From assembly GCA_003250395.1 (NCBI GenBank), contig QKGM01000048.1, positions 1 through 57,895 on the forward strand: a stretch of DNA of 57,895 nucleotides, written 5' to 3'. The notes under the pieces were generated by a model that was not told where the DNA came from, made no database searches, and was given only the letters and a program-made list of their open reading frames with translations. Positions within the stretch are counted from its first letter, which is position 1; each line of letters opens with the position of its first letter. The position numbers and the translations under genes were made by a program. The DNA is from Bacteroidota bacterium. GTDB lineage: Bacteria > Bacteroidota > Bacteroidia > Bacteroidales > TTA-H9. This document shows, in pieces, positions 43,547 to 52,290 of the stretch.

Positions 43547-44665
43547 CTACTTCCAGCGAATTCTAGTTATAATTCCGGCAAATCCGGTTCCAATAGCATA
43601 GAATGGATATAACAATTGCAACAACAGGAATCTTTTAAACACCAGCTTCAGATTGTTTGTATATTTCGACCAGACATAAAGTAATGAAGCATCGGCAATT
43701 GACTTAATTCCGTACAATGACAGAGGCAACCACCCGGGATTCTGAGCCAATAGGGCACCAAGCAGAGAGACTATAACCGAAAGGTTCGTCAATACGACAA
43801 GGAAAGATATCAATAGGATTACCGGGTCACGGTATCCACCTGCTTTTGAAGTCCACCGCATGCGCTGGCGAAAAAAATGAGTCATTGTCGGCTCCGGGCT
43901 AATTGTAACTTTTCCCTCACCGTGCACCTGACAGGCAATGGCTCCGGCACCATAATAGCGGCGTACATATTCCAACAGGAACATATCGTCACCCGAGGCA
44001 TATCCTTTCTGAAATTTATCGGCTATCGCTTTCCTGTATACATCAGCCCTAACCATCATTGAAGCACCATTGGCCATCACCGGAACTGATGCAAAAGCGG
44101 TTGCCGCAGTAAGTGCTGCAATACTCTGGTATTCGGCTGCCTGCACTTTTCCAAACCATGTTTCATCCGGTAACATATCAATCCGCCCCAGTACCAGAAC
44201 CACATCATTGCTGGTAACAGCCGAAAGCATACAGCAAATCCACCCGGTTCCCGGAAGGGTATCTGCATCAGTAAAGGCAAACCATTCATAACCAGCGATG
44301 CTTGTTGCTGCATCAAGGGCAGCCCTTTTACCCTGAGAGCCGTCGGATGTACATACCTTCAGAACAAGCTCTGTCGCTTTGGCGGCAGTTAAAGCTTCAG
44401 TCACTGTATGATCAGTTGAATGGTCATCGGCAAGTATCACCTCTAACAACTGAGCGGGATATTGTTGCCTCGATAGTTGTCTGATGAGGGGTCCTATCCG
44501 TCCTGTTTCATTACGGGCTGCTATCAATATGCTGACAGTTGGCTCTATCATGGCCTCAGGCACCGGCTTACCAAGCCTGCTCTTCAGAATGATTGTCAGC
44601 CATTCGAGCAAAATCAGGTAAACCGTTACCGGTATAAATATCAGGATGATACCAGCTATCATCAT
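43547..44665 (-). CDS. Family 2 membrane glycosyltransferase
   Basis: A 372-residue GT2 enzyme with a membrane helix at the N-terminus (~4-26) and two or three near the C-terminus. SILIAARNE starts the nucleotide-sugar domain, DDHST and DADTLPG are the acidic motifs, and RQRMRW is the QxxRW-like acceptor motif. Such proteins transfer a sugar to a lipid or growing glycan at the inner membrane. Its start overlaps the stop of the upstream flippase-like gene by four bases (ATGA), so the two act together, presumably in making an envelope glycolipid; the sugar and acceptor are unknown. Confidence 0.88.
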   Translation of the reverse strand: MMIAGIILIFIPVTVYLILLEWLTIILKSRLGKPVPEAMIEPTVSILIAARNETGRIGPLIRQLSRQQYPAQLLEVILADDHSTDHTVTEALTAAKATELVLKVCTSDGSQGKRAALDAATSIAGYEWFAFTDADTLPGTGWICCMLSAVTSNDVVLVLGRIDMLPDETWFGKVQAAEYQSIAALTAATAFASVPVMANGASMMVRADVYRKAIADKFQKGYASGDDMFLLEYVRRYYGAGAIACQVHGEGKVTISPEPTMTHFFRQRMRWTSKAGGYRDPVILLISFLVVLTNLSVIVSLLGALLAQNPGWLPLSLYGIKSIADASLLYVWSKYTNNLKLVFKRFLLLQLLYPFYAIGTGFAGIITRIRWK

Positions 44666-45684
44666 TTAAAAATTGATCTGAAAGGTGAAGGAAGCCTGAG
44701 CCTGTTGATAAATAGAGAGCCAATAAGCGCAGGGAGCGCAATATTAATAATCCAAAGCAGGGACGATGCCGCAATAATTGAAAAAGTCTGGCTGGTATCC
44801 ATTGTTGAATGATCAAAATAAACGGAGAAGAGAGAAACCGCTACGGAACTTCTAATACCAAGCTCAGCCAGAGCAAAGGATGGAATGGCAGCCATTACGA
44901 ACCAGATTACCCCAATCATCATCAGGATATCTGTCCAGGGTGCTGTCAATCCGAAAAGGCGTAAAAGCAGATAGTACTGGCAGGTAAAGACCACATACCT
45001 GGTAAAACTCATCGAGAGAATTTTCAATAGCATCCGATGATGAAATCTTGAAAACACTCTGACATAACTTTTGATCCTGCGCCACCTTCTTGGAATAACA
45101 CTCCGTAATATGTTTGTCAGAAAAGAAACATTAAGAAAAAGCATTATTAAACCTGCATCAACAAAGATAGTAAGTACTACCACCGTTGAATAAAGGACAT
45201 CAGGCATTTTGTAAATCAGATCGGAATAACGCCCTATGAAAACCAGTGACATCAGAGAACCCGCAACCACAGTTATAGTTAACTGAGAGAAGCTACCAAC
45301 AAGGGTAGCCAGTATTGCACGCAATGGGCTTATCAGCCGAAGGCTGAATACACGGCCAACAAATTCCCCCACCCTGTTGGGTGTAAACACACTCACTGTG
45401 ACGCCGGTGAATACCGCTTTTACTGCATCGGAAAGGTTTACCTCCTGAACTGATTTCATTAGCTGCTGCCATTTCAAAGCTTCAACGAGCCAATTGACAA
45501 TCATAAGGGCAAACACAAGTATAAAGAGAATCCAAAACTGACCATTACCAAGTCCGTTCCAAAAAAGACCCCAGGCCTTCATCAGGTCAGGACGTCCTGC
45601 CACCTGATTTATGATGAAACCCCAGGAAGCCAGCACGATTATCAGGCGTACCGCGATATTCCTTATTTTGCTTACATTTGCCAT
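44662..45684 (-). CDS. LPG-synthase-type (UPF0104/AglD-like) membrane protein
   Basis: A membrane protein of about 340 residues with eight hydrophobic helices, of the lysylphosphatidylglycerol-synthase TM family (PF03706). The TVSVFTPNRVGEFVGR motif (~76-91) and SLALAELGIR-like AIPSFALAELGIRSSVAV stretch are typical. The ATG at 45684 (MANVSK) is chosen over a longer frame at 45711, which would overlap the divergent ruvC start. The family is linked to lipid or polyprenyl-sugar flipping and to glycosyltransferases. Here it is coupled to the GT2 gene by a four-base overlap, consistent with a transfer or flipping role in glycolipid synthesis. Confidence 0.82.
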   Translation of the reverse strand: MANVSKIRNIAVRLIIVLASWGFIINQVAGRPDLMKAWGLFWNGLGNGQFWILFILVFALMIVNWLVEALKWQQLMKSVQEVNLSDAVKAVFTGVTVSVFTPNRVGEFVGRVFSLRLISPLRAILATLVGSFSQLTITVVAGSLMSLVFIGRYSDLIYKMPDVLYSTVVVLTIFVDAGLIMLFLNVSFLTNILRSVIPRRWRRIKSYVRVFSRFHHRMLLKILSMSFTRYVVFTCQYYLLLRLFGLTAPWTDILMMIGVIWFVMAAIPSFALAELGIRSSVAVSLFSVYFDHSTMDTSQTFSIIAASSLLWIINIALPALIGSLFINRLRLPSPFRSIFK

Positions 45685-45705
45685 AAAGTAAAATCCATCT
45701 AAATA

Positions 45706-46269
45706 TTGCAAAAAGAGCGTATTATACTCGGCATCGACCCTGGAACCAATATCATGGGTTATGGGCTAATCAAAGTGGAAAACACCCGTATGGATTTAAT
45801 TACCCTGGGTGTTATCAAACTTGGAGCCTTCGAAGGCCAGGCCTTAAAATTACGTAGAATTTTTGAGCGTGTACTTTCGCTGGTCGATCAATATCATCCC
45901 GATGAAGTAGCACTTGAAGCCCCGTTTTTTGGTAAAAACGTCCAAAGCATGCTGAAACTTGGTCGTGCCCAGGGTGTTGCAATGGCAGCAGCACTTTTTC
46001 GTGATGTCCCGATTGTTGAATACTCTCCCCGAAAAATAAAACAGGCAATCACAGGAAATGGCAATGCCACCAAGGAACAGGTGGCTCTCATGCTGGCACG
46101 GGTTTTACCTGTCGATTCAGACCCACAGTATTTCGATGCCACAGATGGCCTGGCTGCAGCCGTTTGCCACTACTATCAGAGAAATACTGCCGTTGATGAT
46201 TCCGGTAAAGGTAAAAAGGTAACCGGTTGGGCAAAATTTATTTCTGAAAATCCGAATCGCAAACTATAA
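45706..46269 (+). CDS. ruvC: Holliday junction resolvase RuvC
   Basis: A 187-residue endonuclease that cuts Holliday junctions in recombination repair. The first catalytic aspartate is in ILGIDPGTN, E in LEAPFFGKN, and the final pair in ATDGLAAAVCH, matching the D7/E66/D138/D141 tetrad of the family. The frame starts with TTG at 45706, because a stop codon lies two codons upstream and no ATG fits; this TTG start is unusual. It diverges from the LPG-synthase-type gene, with 21 bases between starts. The gap to the Nudix gene holds only a GGTTAC/GTAACC hairpin (46414-46430). Confidence 0.93.
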   Translation: MQKERIILGIDPGTNIMGYGLIKVENTRMDLITLGVIKLGAFEGQALKLRRIFERVLSLVDQYHPDEVALEAPFFGKNVQSMLKLGRAQGVAMAAALFRDVPIVEYSPRKIKQAITGNGNATKEQVALMLARVLPVDSDPQYFDATDGLAAAVCHYYQRNTAVDDSGKGKKVTGWAKFISENPNRKL

Positions 46270-46510
46270 TCGGAGAGCACTTACGAATAAAATATCCTGC
46301 TCTTAAACCTTTGAATGTTTACAATGAGGGTAAGATTTTGCTGCCACCCAGTTCTTCAATGAAGCAAAAGAATTCTTTCAAAGTTTCAAAAAAGTTAGTC
46401 AACCTGTCCTTCCGGTTACCTAAAGTAACCTTAAAGTATGGATTCGCAATCAACACATTGCCAACCACCTCACATATCCTGCTCTGAAAAATATATTACT
46501 GAAAATACCC

Positions 46511-46518
46511 TACCTTTG
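46511..46518 (+). promoter_or_regulatory. -7 element of the Nudix regulator gene
   Basis: TACCTTTG lies 25 bases before the ATG at 46544; no TTG at the ideal distance. Confidence 0.5.
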
Positions 46519-46543
46519 CGTCGCAATACTGAAACTTTATTTA

Positions 46544-47266
46544 ATGAACCAACCGCTTGACAAACCAGACCTTTATAATCACTATACCGGTCAGGCCCGG
46601 CATCTGATTGCCATCGACTGCATAATCTTTGGGTTTGATGATGGAGAACTTAAATTGTTGGCTATTCGTCGGCAAATAGAACCAAACAAGGGCGATTGGT
46701 CGCTCATAGGCGGGTTTATCAACGAGAATGAGAGTTTGAATGATGCAACCGGCAGGATCATCAGAAAGTTAACAGGACTTGAACACATATATGTCAGTCA
46801 GCTTTATGCCCATGGAGAGGTAAATCGTGATCCGGTCGCCCGTGTGCTTTCAATTTCTTATTATGCACTGATAAAATGTCAGGCCTATAATCAACAATTA
46901 ATCAGTGCTGCAGGTGCCCGCTGGTTTTCAATCTCCTCTCTTCCGCCACTCATTTTTGATCATCCCGAAATGGTTACCATGGCACTTGAAGAGTTGAGAA
47001 AAGAGGGAAGAGTTAAACCGATAGGTTTTGAACTCCTTCCTCCGAAATTCACTCTTCCCCAACTTCAATGTCTCTATGAAGCTATCTACCAGAAGACTCT
47101 GGATAAAAGAAACTTCAGAAAGAATATTTTGCAGATGGGATTACTTGAACGGCTTGACGAAAAAGACAAGACCAATTCCAGAAAGGGGGCCTGGTATTAT
47201 CGGTTCAATCCGGACCGATACAAACAACTCAGTTCCAATGGATTCTATTTTTCTGTCAGTGTCTGA
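46544..47266 (+). CDS. NrtR-type transcriptional regulator with degenerate Nudix domain
   Basis: A 240-residue protein: Nudix-like domain (~20-155) and a winged-helix DNA-binding domain (~160-240, PPKFTLPQLQCLYEAIY). The Nudix box G57-x5-E63-x7-R71 is followed by I, K and L where the catalytic glutamates of REUxEExGU should be (positions 72, 75 and 76), so it does not hydrolyse nucleotides but may bind a ligand as NrtR and the sugar-responsive homologues do. Likely regulates metabolic genes according to a sugar phosphate or ADP-ribose. The targets are not evident. It is followed by the DUF3820 gene after 36 bases, so both may be co-transcribed. Confidence 0.85.
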   Translation: MNQPLDKPDLYNHYTGQARHLIAIDCIIFGFDDGELKLLAIRRQIEPNKGDWSLIGGFINENESLNDATGRIIRKLTGLEHIYVSQLYAHGEVNRDPVARVLSISYYALIKCQAYNQQLISAAGARWFSISSLPPLIFDHPEMVTMALEELRKEGRVKPIGFELLPPKFTLPQLQCLYEAIYQKTLDKRNFRKNILQMGLLERLDEKDKTNSRKGAWYYRFNPDRYKQLSSNGFYFSVSV

Positions 47267-47302
47267 TGCTGCCGGCTACAACAATTAATTAACGACAAAA
47301 GC

Positions 47303-47536
47303 ATGGAGCCGATTCAATCCCCTGACCCTGAAGTTTTGCTTCAGATTGTACAGATGGTTATGCCATTTGGAAAATATAAGGGTACACTGCTATGCGACCT
47401 TCCGGTATCATATCTTGAGTGGTTTCAACGTACCGGCTTCCCGAAAGGCAAGCTTGGAATTCTCTTGCAGACAACATATGAAATCAGGCTAAATGGTCTT
47501 GAATTTATCCTGACTCAGTTAAAACAGATGAAATAG
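47303..47536 (+). CDS. DUF3820 family small protein
   Basis: A 77-residue protein with the MPFGKYKG motif (20-27), the DLPVSYLEWF stretch and GFPKGKLG that identify the DUF3820 (putative quorum-sensing-regulated virulence factor) family. It has no signal peptide. Function is unknown; the name of the family rests on weak evidence. It lies between the Nudix regulator and a small conserved unknown gene, with eight bases to the latter, which suggests one transcript. Confidence 0.82.
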   Translation: MEPIQSPDPEVLLQIVQMVMPFGKYKGTLLCDLPVSYLEWFQRTGFPKGKLGILLQTTYEIRLNGLEFILTQLKQMK

Positions 47537-47544
47537 ACTCAGGC

Positions 47545-48033
47545 ATGAAAGCAGCTACTATCAGCCAGCTAAAAACAGAGCTCCATGCGCTTGGGCAATC
47601 CGAATTAATAGCACTCTGCCTGAGGCTTGCCCGTTTCAAAGCCGAAAACAAAGAGTTGATGACCTATTTATTGTATGAGCAGCACGATGAGTTAACATTC
47701 ATCAACAATGTTAAACAGGAAATGGATGGGTTGTTCGGCTCCATTAATTTCCACTCGTTGCATCACGCGAAGAAAAGTATTCGCAAAACAGGAAGGATCA
47801 TAAGCAAATACATCAGGTTTTCAGGATCAAGAAGGGTTGAAGCTGAACTGTTAATTCATTTCTGCCGTAACCTCAAAGAATCAGGATTTCCGCTTCATGA
47901 ACACTCACCATTATATAAGTTTTATACAAACCTTTTGGTGAAAATCAACAAGTCTTTGGTGGCACTTCACCCGGACCTGCAATTCGACTTCAAAAAAGAA
48001 ATAGAAAGTTTATCGGATACCCGAAAGCATTAA
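47545..48033 (+). CDS. Unknown cytoplasmic protein
   Basis: A 162-residue helical, charged protein with no motif that I recognise. The sequence begins MKAATISQLKTELHALGQSE, typical of a helical fold, and continues with basic stretches (HHAKKSIRKTGR around 73-84). No signal peptide or membrane segment. The frame is well shaped (spacing eight bases from the DUF3820 stop) and codon use fits the neighbours, so it is probably real. Function unknown. Confidence 0.6.
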   Translation: MKAATISQLKTELHALGQSELIALCLRLARFKAENKELMTYLLYEQHDELTFINNVKQEMDGLFGSINFHSLHHAKKSIRKTGRIISKYIRFSGSRRVEAELLIHFCRNLKESGFPLHEHSPLYKFYTNLLVKINKSLVALHPDLQFDFKKEIESLSDTRKH

Positions 48034-48079
48034 CCCCGATTACCTTTTATCTTCTGTATATCTTCTCCTGCAACTTTTC

Positions 48080-48087
48080 TACCTTTG
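48080..48087 (+). promoter_or_regulatory. -7 element of the cysteate-synthase-like gene
   Basis: TACCTTTG, 19 bases before the start codon at 48107; no TTG in place. Confidence 0.5.
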
Positions 48088-48106
48088 CTCCGATAACAGA
48101 AAAAGC

Positions 48107-49402
48107 ATGAACGATCACGATTTCAATACACCCTACAAACTCCAGTCTGTCTTAACAGGAACCATCTTCGATGATCAGGGCTGGACCCTTGATGCTCCGG
48201 ATGAACACCAACCCTCTCTCATCAGAGCCATATACAACACGAAGCAAATAAATGTAAAGGAAGCTGAACACGGTATTTACAGATTTGCAGACTGGTTGCC
48301 TGTCAGGCGGAAACTGGAGGGTTCCTCTGCTCCCGTTACCTATCAGAGCGAAAGGCTGGCAGAATCACTGGGACTTAAAAATCTGTGGATTACCTTTAAC
48401 GGATACTGGCCCGAAAAAGGAGCCCACATGAAAACATGTTCTTTCAAAGAGACTGAGGCCTATACAGTATGTGCAAGGCTTCCGCGCGATAACAATCAGG
48501 TGCTCGTGGTCGCCTCCGCAGGTAACACCGCAAGAGCTTTCGCGCATGTATGTTCTGTCAACCGGATTCCTCTGTTGCTCTGCGTTCCAGAAGACAATCT
48601 CAATGCTATGTGGAGCGATACTCCACTTAACGAATGCGTAAGGTTGATCTGTACAAAATCAGGTAGTGACTATTTTGATGCCATTCAGCTTTCAAATACT
48701 GCCATCATGGTTGATGGATTTATTGCCGAAGGAGGTGCAAAAAATGTAGCACGTCGTGATGGTATGTCAACTACAGTTCTTTCAGCAGTTACAACCATAG
48801 GTCAAATACCAGAATACTATTTCCAGGCTGTAGGCAGTGGAACTGGAGCAATCGCTGCCTGGGAAGCAAATATTCGACTACTGGATGACGGGCGTTTTGG
48901 CCGGCAAACCATGAAGTTAATGGTTTCTCAAAATGAACCATTTCTTCCGATGTATGAGGCCTGGCATGCCGGATCGCGGCAAATGCTTTCAATAAACGAT
49001 GATGAGGCACGTCGCCATGTTGAAATAATCGATGCCAAGGTTCTTTCGAACCGTAAACCCCCTTATAGCATAAATGGTGGCCTCTTCGATGCCCTTACCC
49101 AAACCGGAGGAACCATCCTTAGGGTTTCGAATCAGCAGGGACGCAAAGCTCAGCAACTTTTTTTCGAAACAGAAGGTATTGATATTCATCCCGCAGCTGG
49201 TATCGCGCTGGCATCTTTAATCAATGAACAAAATGCCGGGCGAATCTCTCCCGGTGCGCTCATCATGCTCAATATTACAGGAGGAGGAGAACAACGGCTT
49301 AAAAGAGAAAAACACCTTCACGAAATAAAGCCCTCGCATATTTTCAACATCAATCCTCCGAAGGCAGATGTAGAGAAAGTCCTGGTAAACCTCTTTAAAT
49401 AA
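48107..49402 (+). CDS. Cysteate-synthase-like PLP enzyme
   Basis: A 431-residue pyridoxal-phosphate enzyme of the threonine synthase/cysteate synthase group. K114 in HMKTCSFKETEAY is the probable Schiff-base lysine; VVASAGNTARAFA is the phosphate or substrate-binding motif, and the glycine-rich GSGTGAIAAWEA and LNITGGGEQRL complete the PLP cradle. Cysteate synthase makes cysteate from phosphoserine and sulfite; methanogens use it for coenzyme M, and Bacteroidota for sulfonolipids such as capnine. The sulfonolipid role is inferred because no partner acyltransferase is in this window. The gene has its own -7 box and a terminator hairpin at 49461. Threonine synthase remains the main alternative. 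Confidence 0.82.
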   Translation: MNDHDFNTPYKLQSVLTGTIFDDQGWTLDAPDEHQPSLIRAIYNTKQINVKEAEHGIYRFADWLPVRRKLEGSSAPVTYQSERLAESLGLKNLWITFNGYWPEKGAHMKTCSFKETEAYTVCARLPRDNNQVLVVASAGNTARAFAHVCSVNRIPLLLCVPEDNLNAMWSDTPLNECVRLICTKSGSDYFDAIQLSNTAIMVDGFIAEGGAKNVARRDGMSTTVLSAVTTIGQIPEYYFQAVGSGTGAIAAWEANIRLLDDGRFGRQTMKLMVSQNEPFLPMYEAWHAGSRQMLSINDDEARRHVEIIDAKVLSNRKPPYSINGGLFDALTQTGGTILRVSNQQGRKAQQLFFETEGIDIHPAAGIALASLINEQNAGRISPGALIMLNITGGGEQRLKREKHLHEIKPSHIFNINPPKADVEKVLVNLFK

Positions 49403-49460
49403 AACTGAGGTAAAAGCAGACCTTCTGCTGATTTATCTTACATAATCTCATAACAAAACA

Positions 49461-49495
49461 GCCTCCTGCAAATTGGAATAATCAGGAGGCGTTTT
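49461..49495. terminator. Bidirectional terminator hairpin
   Basis: GCCTCCTG (49461-49468) pairs with CAGGAGGC (49483-49490). GTTTT follows on the plus strand and TGTTTTG on the minus strand. It sits between the converging cysteate-synthase-like and C10 protease genes. Confidence 0.7.
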
Positions 49496-49537
49496 AAAAA
49501 TTTAGGGTTGCCGGATTGGCGTAAAACCGGTTGATTT

Positions 49538-50953
49538 TTACAGCAAGATTACTTTACCATTGAATTCGTGTCCCGGTGTAGTAAGCCTGCACACATACAT
49601 ACCTGGCCCCAATGATTTAACAGCAAAAATCTGTTCAGCATCAACTGCATCGAACCTGAATTCTAAAGCCAGACTTCCTGTTGCACTGAATAGTTGCAGC
49701 AAATACGGCTTTCCGGATTCCAGACCAGTAATGGCGACCTTATCGCGTTCGGGTGATAAGAATATAACGCGGGAAGCCTTGACTGATTCCTGCCCGATAC
49801 CTGCATAGGTGCTTTTAATCTTCACCACAACTCCCTCAATATAGTTAAGATTATAAGGCATAGATGAAGGTGGCAGAGTGTACCAGCCATTAGCCGATCC
49901 TCCCCAACCGAAGTTAAAATGATAAAACTCATCCGTATTATATCCATCAATCACAACATTATGCCCGGTTGTGCTATTTTCATCGACAACGGCCAGATGG
50001 GCTGGCATTGCATTTTTCATATCTTCAGCAACACGCGCATTGATAGTCGTGTCAGGAGGCATAAGTAACTCTGCCTGATCATAGCCAAATCTCAAAATAG
50101 CCATGTATGCCTGATCGACACCAAACGTTCCTGACCCGGAAGCTGTATATACCTGATGAGCAGCTACACCAGTAGCAAAGCTGAGCGCGGCATGCATGCT
50201 ATCGGTAGTGAAATAACCATGAGTATAGCATTTCTCCAGTGTATCAAGCCAGGCATTTAACTCCGGAAAAGAAGGGAACAGTCGGGTAGCATAGTCATTA
50301 TCAATCCAATACTGATTTCCGGAACCATAGCTGTGATAATAGTCATCAGAATCATCAAAACGAGTATAATTCAGTGATCGGTTGTAATTAAAGATCTGGG
50401 CCATAACAGTGGCAGGGCATCCTACATACGATCTGCTTCCAGCATTAAGATCCATTGGGCAAAATTTATTATACGGCGAAGATTGCGTCCAATTGGTATA
50501 AATCCAGCCACCGGTAGGTGTCGATCCCTCGGGAGGCCATTGCTCAAAAAGAATACGTGGAGATTTATACCAGTAATCCTTTTCAGACGGAATCAATCCA
50601 TTTGTAACTGCCTTAAGGCGCCCTATGTAATCAGAAGCAAGTAAGGTCAGCCATGCACTATATTTCTCAGTAGACTGATCAGGCACAAAATCACCATAGG
50701 CCAAAACAGGTCTAAGTAAAGAATCACCACTGATAACAACGAATCCTTGTTCGGGACTATACACAAGCCATGCAACTGTAGTATCTCTCATGGCTATGGG
50801 CTCTATACTCAGGTTATTCCCATTGACCGGCTCAATTTGCCAAAAACTCATAGCCTGAAAACCTGCTGTTATGGGATTGACTGTCTGGCTAATGCCGGCA
50901 AGTGCACTCAGTGCCAGTAATAAAGTCATTATAAAACGATAATAATACTTCAT
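49538..50953 (-). CDS. Secreted C10 (streptopain-like) cysteine protease with T9SS-type C-terminal domain
   Basis: A 471-residue exported protease. Signal peptide 1-22 (ISQ), an inhibitory propeptide to ~125, then the C10 peptidase domain with catalytic C179 in VGCPATVMAQ and H331 in TGHNVVIDGY, followed by HFNFGWGGSANGWY. The last ~85 residues, ending GMYVCRL and GKVILL, resemble a type A sorting domain used by the type 9 secretion system, so the enzyme is likely exported and attached to the cell surface. Peptide or protein degradation outside the cell is the likely role. No T9SS genes are in the window. Confidence 0.88.
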   Translation of the reverse strand: MKYYYRFIMTLLLALSALAGISQTVNPITAGFQAMSFWQIEPVNGNNLSIEPIAMRDTTVAWLVYSPEQGFVVISGDSLLRPVLAYGDFVPDQSTEKYSAWLTLLASDYIGRLKAVTNGLIPSEKDYWYKSPRILFEQWPPEGSTPTGGWIYTNWTQSSPYNKFCPMDLNAGSRSYVGCPATVMAQIFNYNRSLNYTRFDDSDDYYHSYGSGNQYWIDNDYATRLFPSFPELNAWLDTLEKCYTHGYFTTDSMHAALSFATGVAAHQVYTASGSGTFGVDQAYMAILRFGYDQAELLMPPDTTINARVAEDMKNAMPAHLAVVDENSTTGHNVVIDGYNTDEFYHFNFGWGGSANGWYTLPPSSMPYNLNYIEGVVVKIKSTYAGIGQESVKASRVIFLSPERDKVAITGLESGKPYLLQLFSATGSLALEFRFDAVDAEQIFAVKSLGPGMYVCRLTTPGHEFNGKVILL

Positions 50954-51003
50954 GACAAAATGTTTTTATGCAAAGTAACAATAAGCTTCGGAGTATATAC
51001 TTG

Positions 51004-51909
51004 TCAAATCTTGCTAATTCGGTACTGGTGAGGTGTAACACCTGTTATCTGCCTGAATGCACGACAAAAAGAGGTGTGATCAGGGAAACCACATCTGAGA
51101 GCCACTTCTCCAATCGGTAGCAATGTAATAATCAGTCGCTGGCAAGCCTGTTCAATTCTAACCTTCAGCAGGTAATTACACGGGGAACAACCAAAAACCT
51201 GCTTGAAAAGCCTGCTGAAATGAAAAACCGAAAGCGAAGCTTCTGCAGCAAGTTGTGCAAGTGTAAGTGGCAAAGCATAGTCACGATGAATCATTGCTAC
51301 AGCCCGTTGAACCCGATGATAAATCTCCTGTCGGACAGCTGGCTTTAATTGAGGTAATCTGTTAATCCTTTGCCTGATGGCCTTGTTTTCATGAAAAATG
51401 TCCTCAATTACCTGCAGCATGATACAGTCAGGGATCGGGGTTCCTGAATAATTCAGCGCATCGTCCGTCATATTAGTGAGAGTTTCCAGACTTCTTTGGA
51501 GCCTTCCCGGATTTAGCACTACAACTGAATCATCCCATATGACCTCTTGTGTAGCTATTCCATCAGGCTTATCCAACAATTCTGGAGAAGAATGTGTAAT
51601 TACGTTTGCAACCTGTTTAATCGTATTCGGCGAAAAGTAGAGGCACAACCCCTCTGCCGGACTTGTTTCTTTAACAACAGCCGAGAAAGGTGTACCTGGT
51701 TTCAGTAATAGAAATTCGCCTTTTCTAAGGTTCCGCCTCTGTTTATTAAAATGGTATGTCTCAGATCCCTTTGTCACTAATTTCAAAGCATAGTGTTCAG
51801 ATACCGCTTCTTTCTCTGCTTTACCAATACGCGATCGTACAATAAAATCGCCTGTCTCGGGATAAGGGCATTCCAAGGTATCGCGATTTAAGTCAATAAT
51901 TTCCGACAT
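51004..51909 (-). CDS. AraC-family transcriptional regulator
   Basis: A 301-residue regulator. The N-terminal ~130 residues look like a cupin-type ligand or effector domain (KLVTKGSETYHFNKQ, FLLLKPGTPFSAV), and the C-terminal ~100 carry two helix-turn-helix motifs, with LAAEASLSVFHFSRLFKQVFG and IGEVALRCGFPDHTSFCRAF typical of AraC. It has its own promoter. The next gene downstream is the C10 protease (gap of 50 bases), and upstream is the divergent pirin; either could be its target, but there is no proof. Confidence 0.88.
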   Translation of the reverse strand: MSEIIDLNRDTLECPYPETGDFIVRSRIGKAEKEAVSEHYALKLVTKGSETYHFNKQRRNLRKGEFLLLKPGTPFSAVVKETSPAEGLCLYFSPNTIKQVANVITHSSPELLDKPDGIATQEVIWDDSVVVLNPGRLQRSLETLTNMTDDALNYSGTPIPDCIMLQVIEDIFHENKAIRQRINRLPQLKPAVRQEIYHRVQRAVAMIHRDYALPLTLAQLAAEASLSVFHFSRLFKQVFGCSPCNYLLKVRIEQACQRLIITLLPIGEVALRCGFPDHTSFCRAFRQITGVTPHQYRISKI

Positions 51910-51931
51910 CTGGTGATAAGTTTTTCAGGCA

Positions 51932-51959
51932 CAAAGCTATCGCTTTTTTCATAATGCAA
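51932..51959 (-). promoter_or_regulatory. AraC-regulator promoter
   Basis: On the minus strand TTG (complement of 51957-51959) is followed after 17 bases by TAGCTTTG (complement of 51932-51939), 22 bases before the start codon. The remaining gap to 52290 shows no gene or strong structure. Confidence 0.6.
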
Positions 51960-52290
51960 ATCTATCCATTCTTTATTACATCGAAGCGATGACAAGCTTA
52001 AACAGAATACCTGCTTTTTTGTTACTATATTTACCCTTAAACAATTGTTTTAGATTGATATTCAGTATTCCAATATAGTCAGCGGATAACTGTATCAGGG
52101 AAAAAGACACTTACCGGGTAACAGAGACCACCATAGAATGGGCACAACATTTTATCGGAAAGGACTCGATCAGGTCAGCACTGGATGGAAGTATGTTTTT
52201 TCCTTGAAAAAATCTTATGATATTACAATATTGTTTTCGGTTCAATTATGATTTTCTGTACCAGCCTTATCGAGATTAAAGCATAAATTT

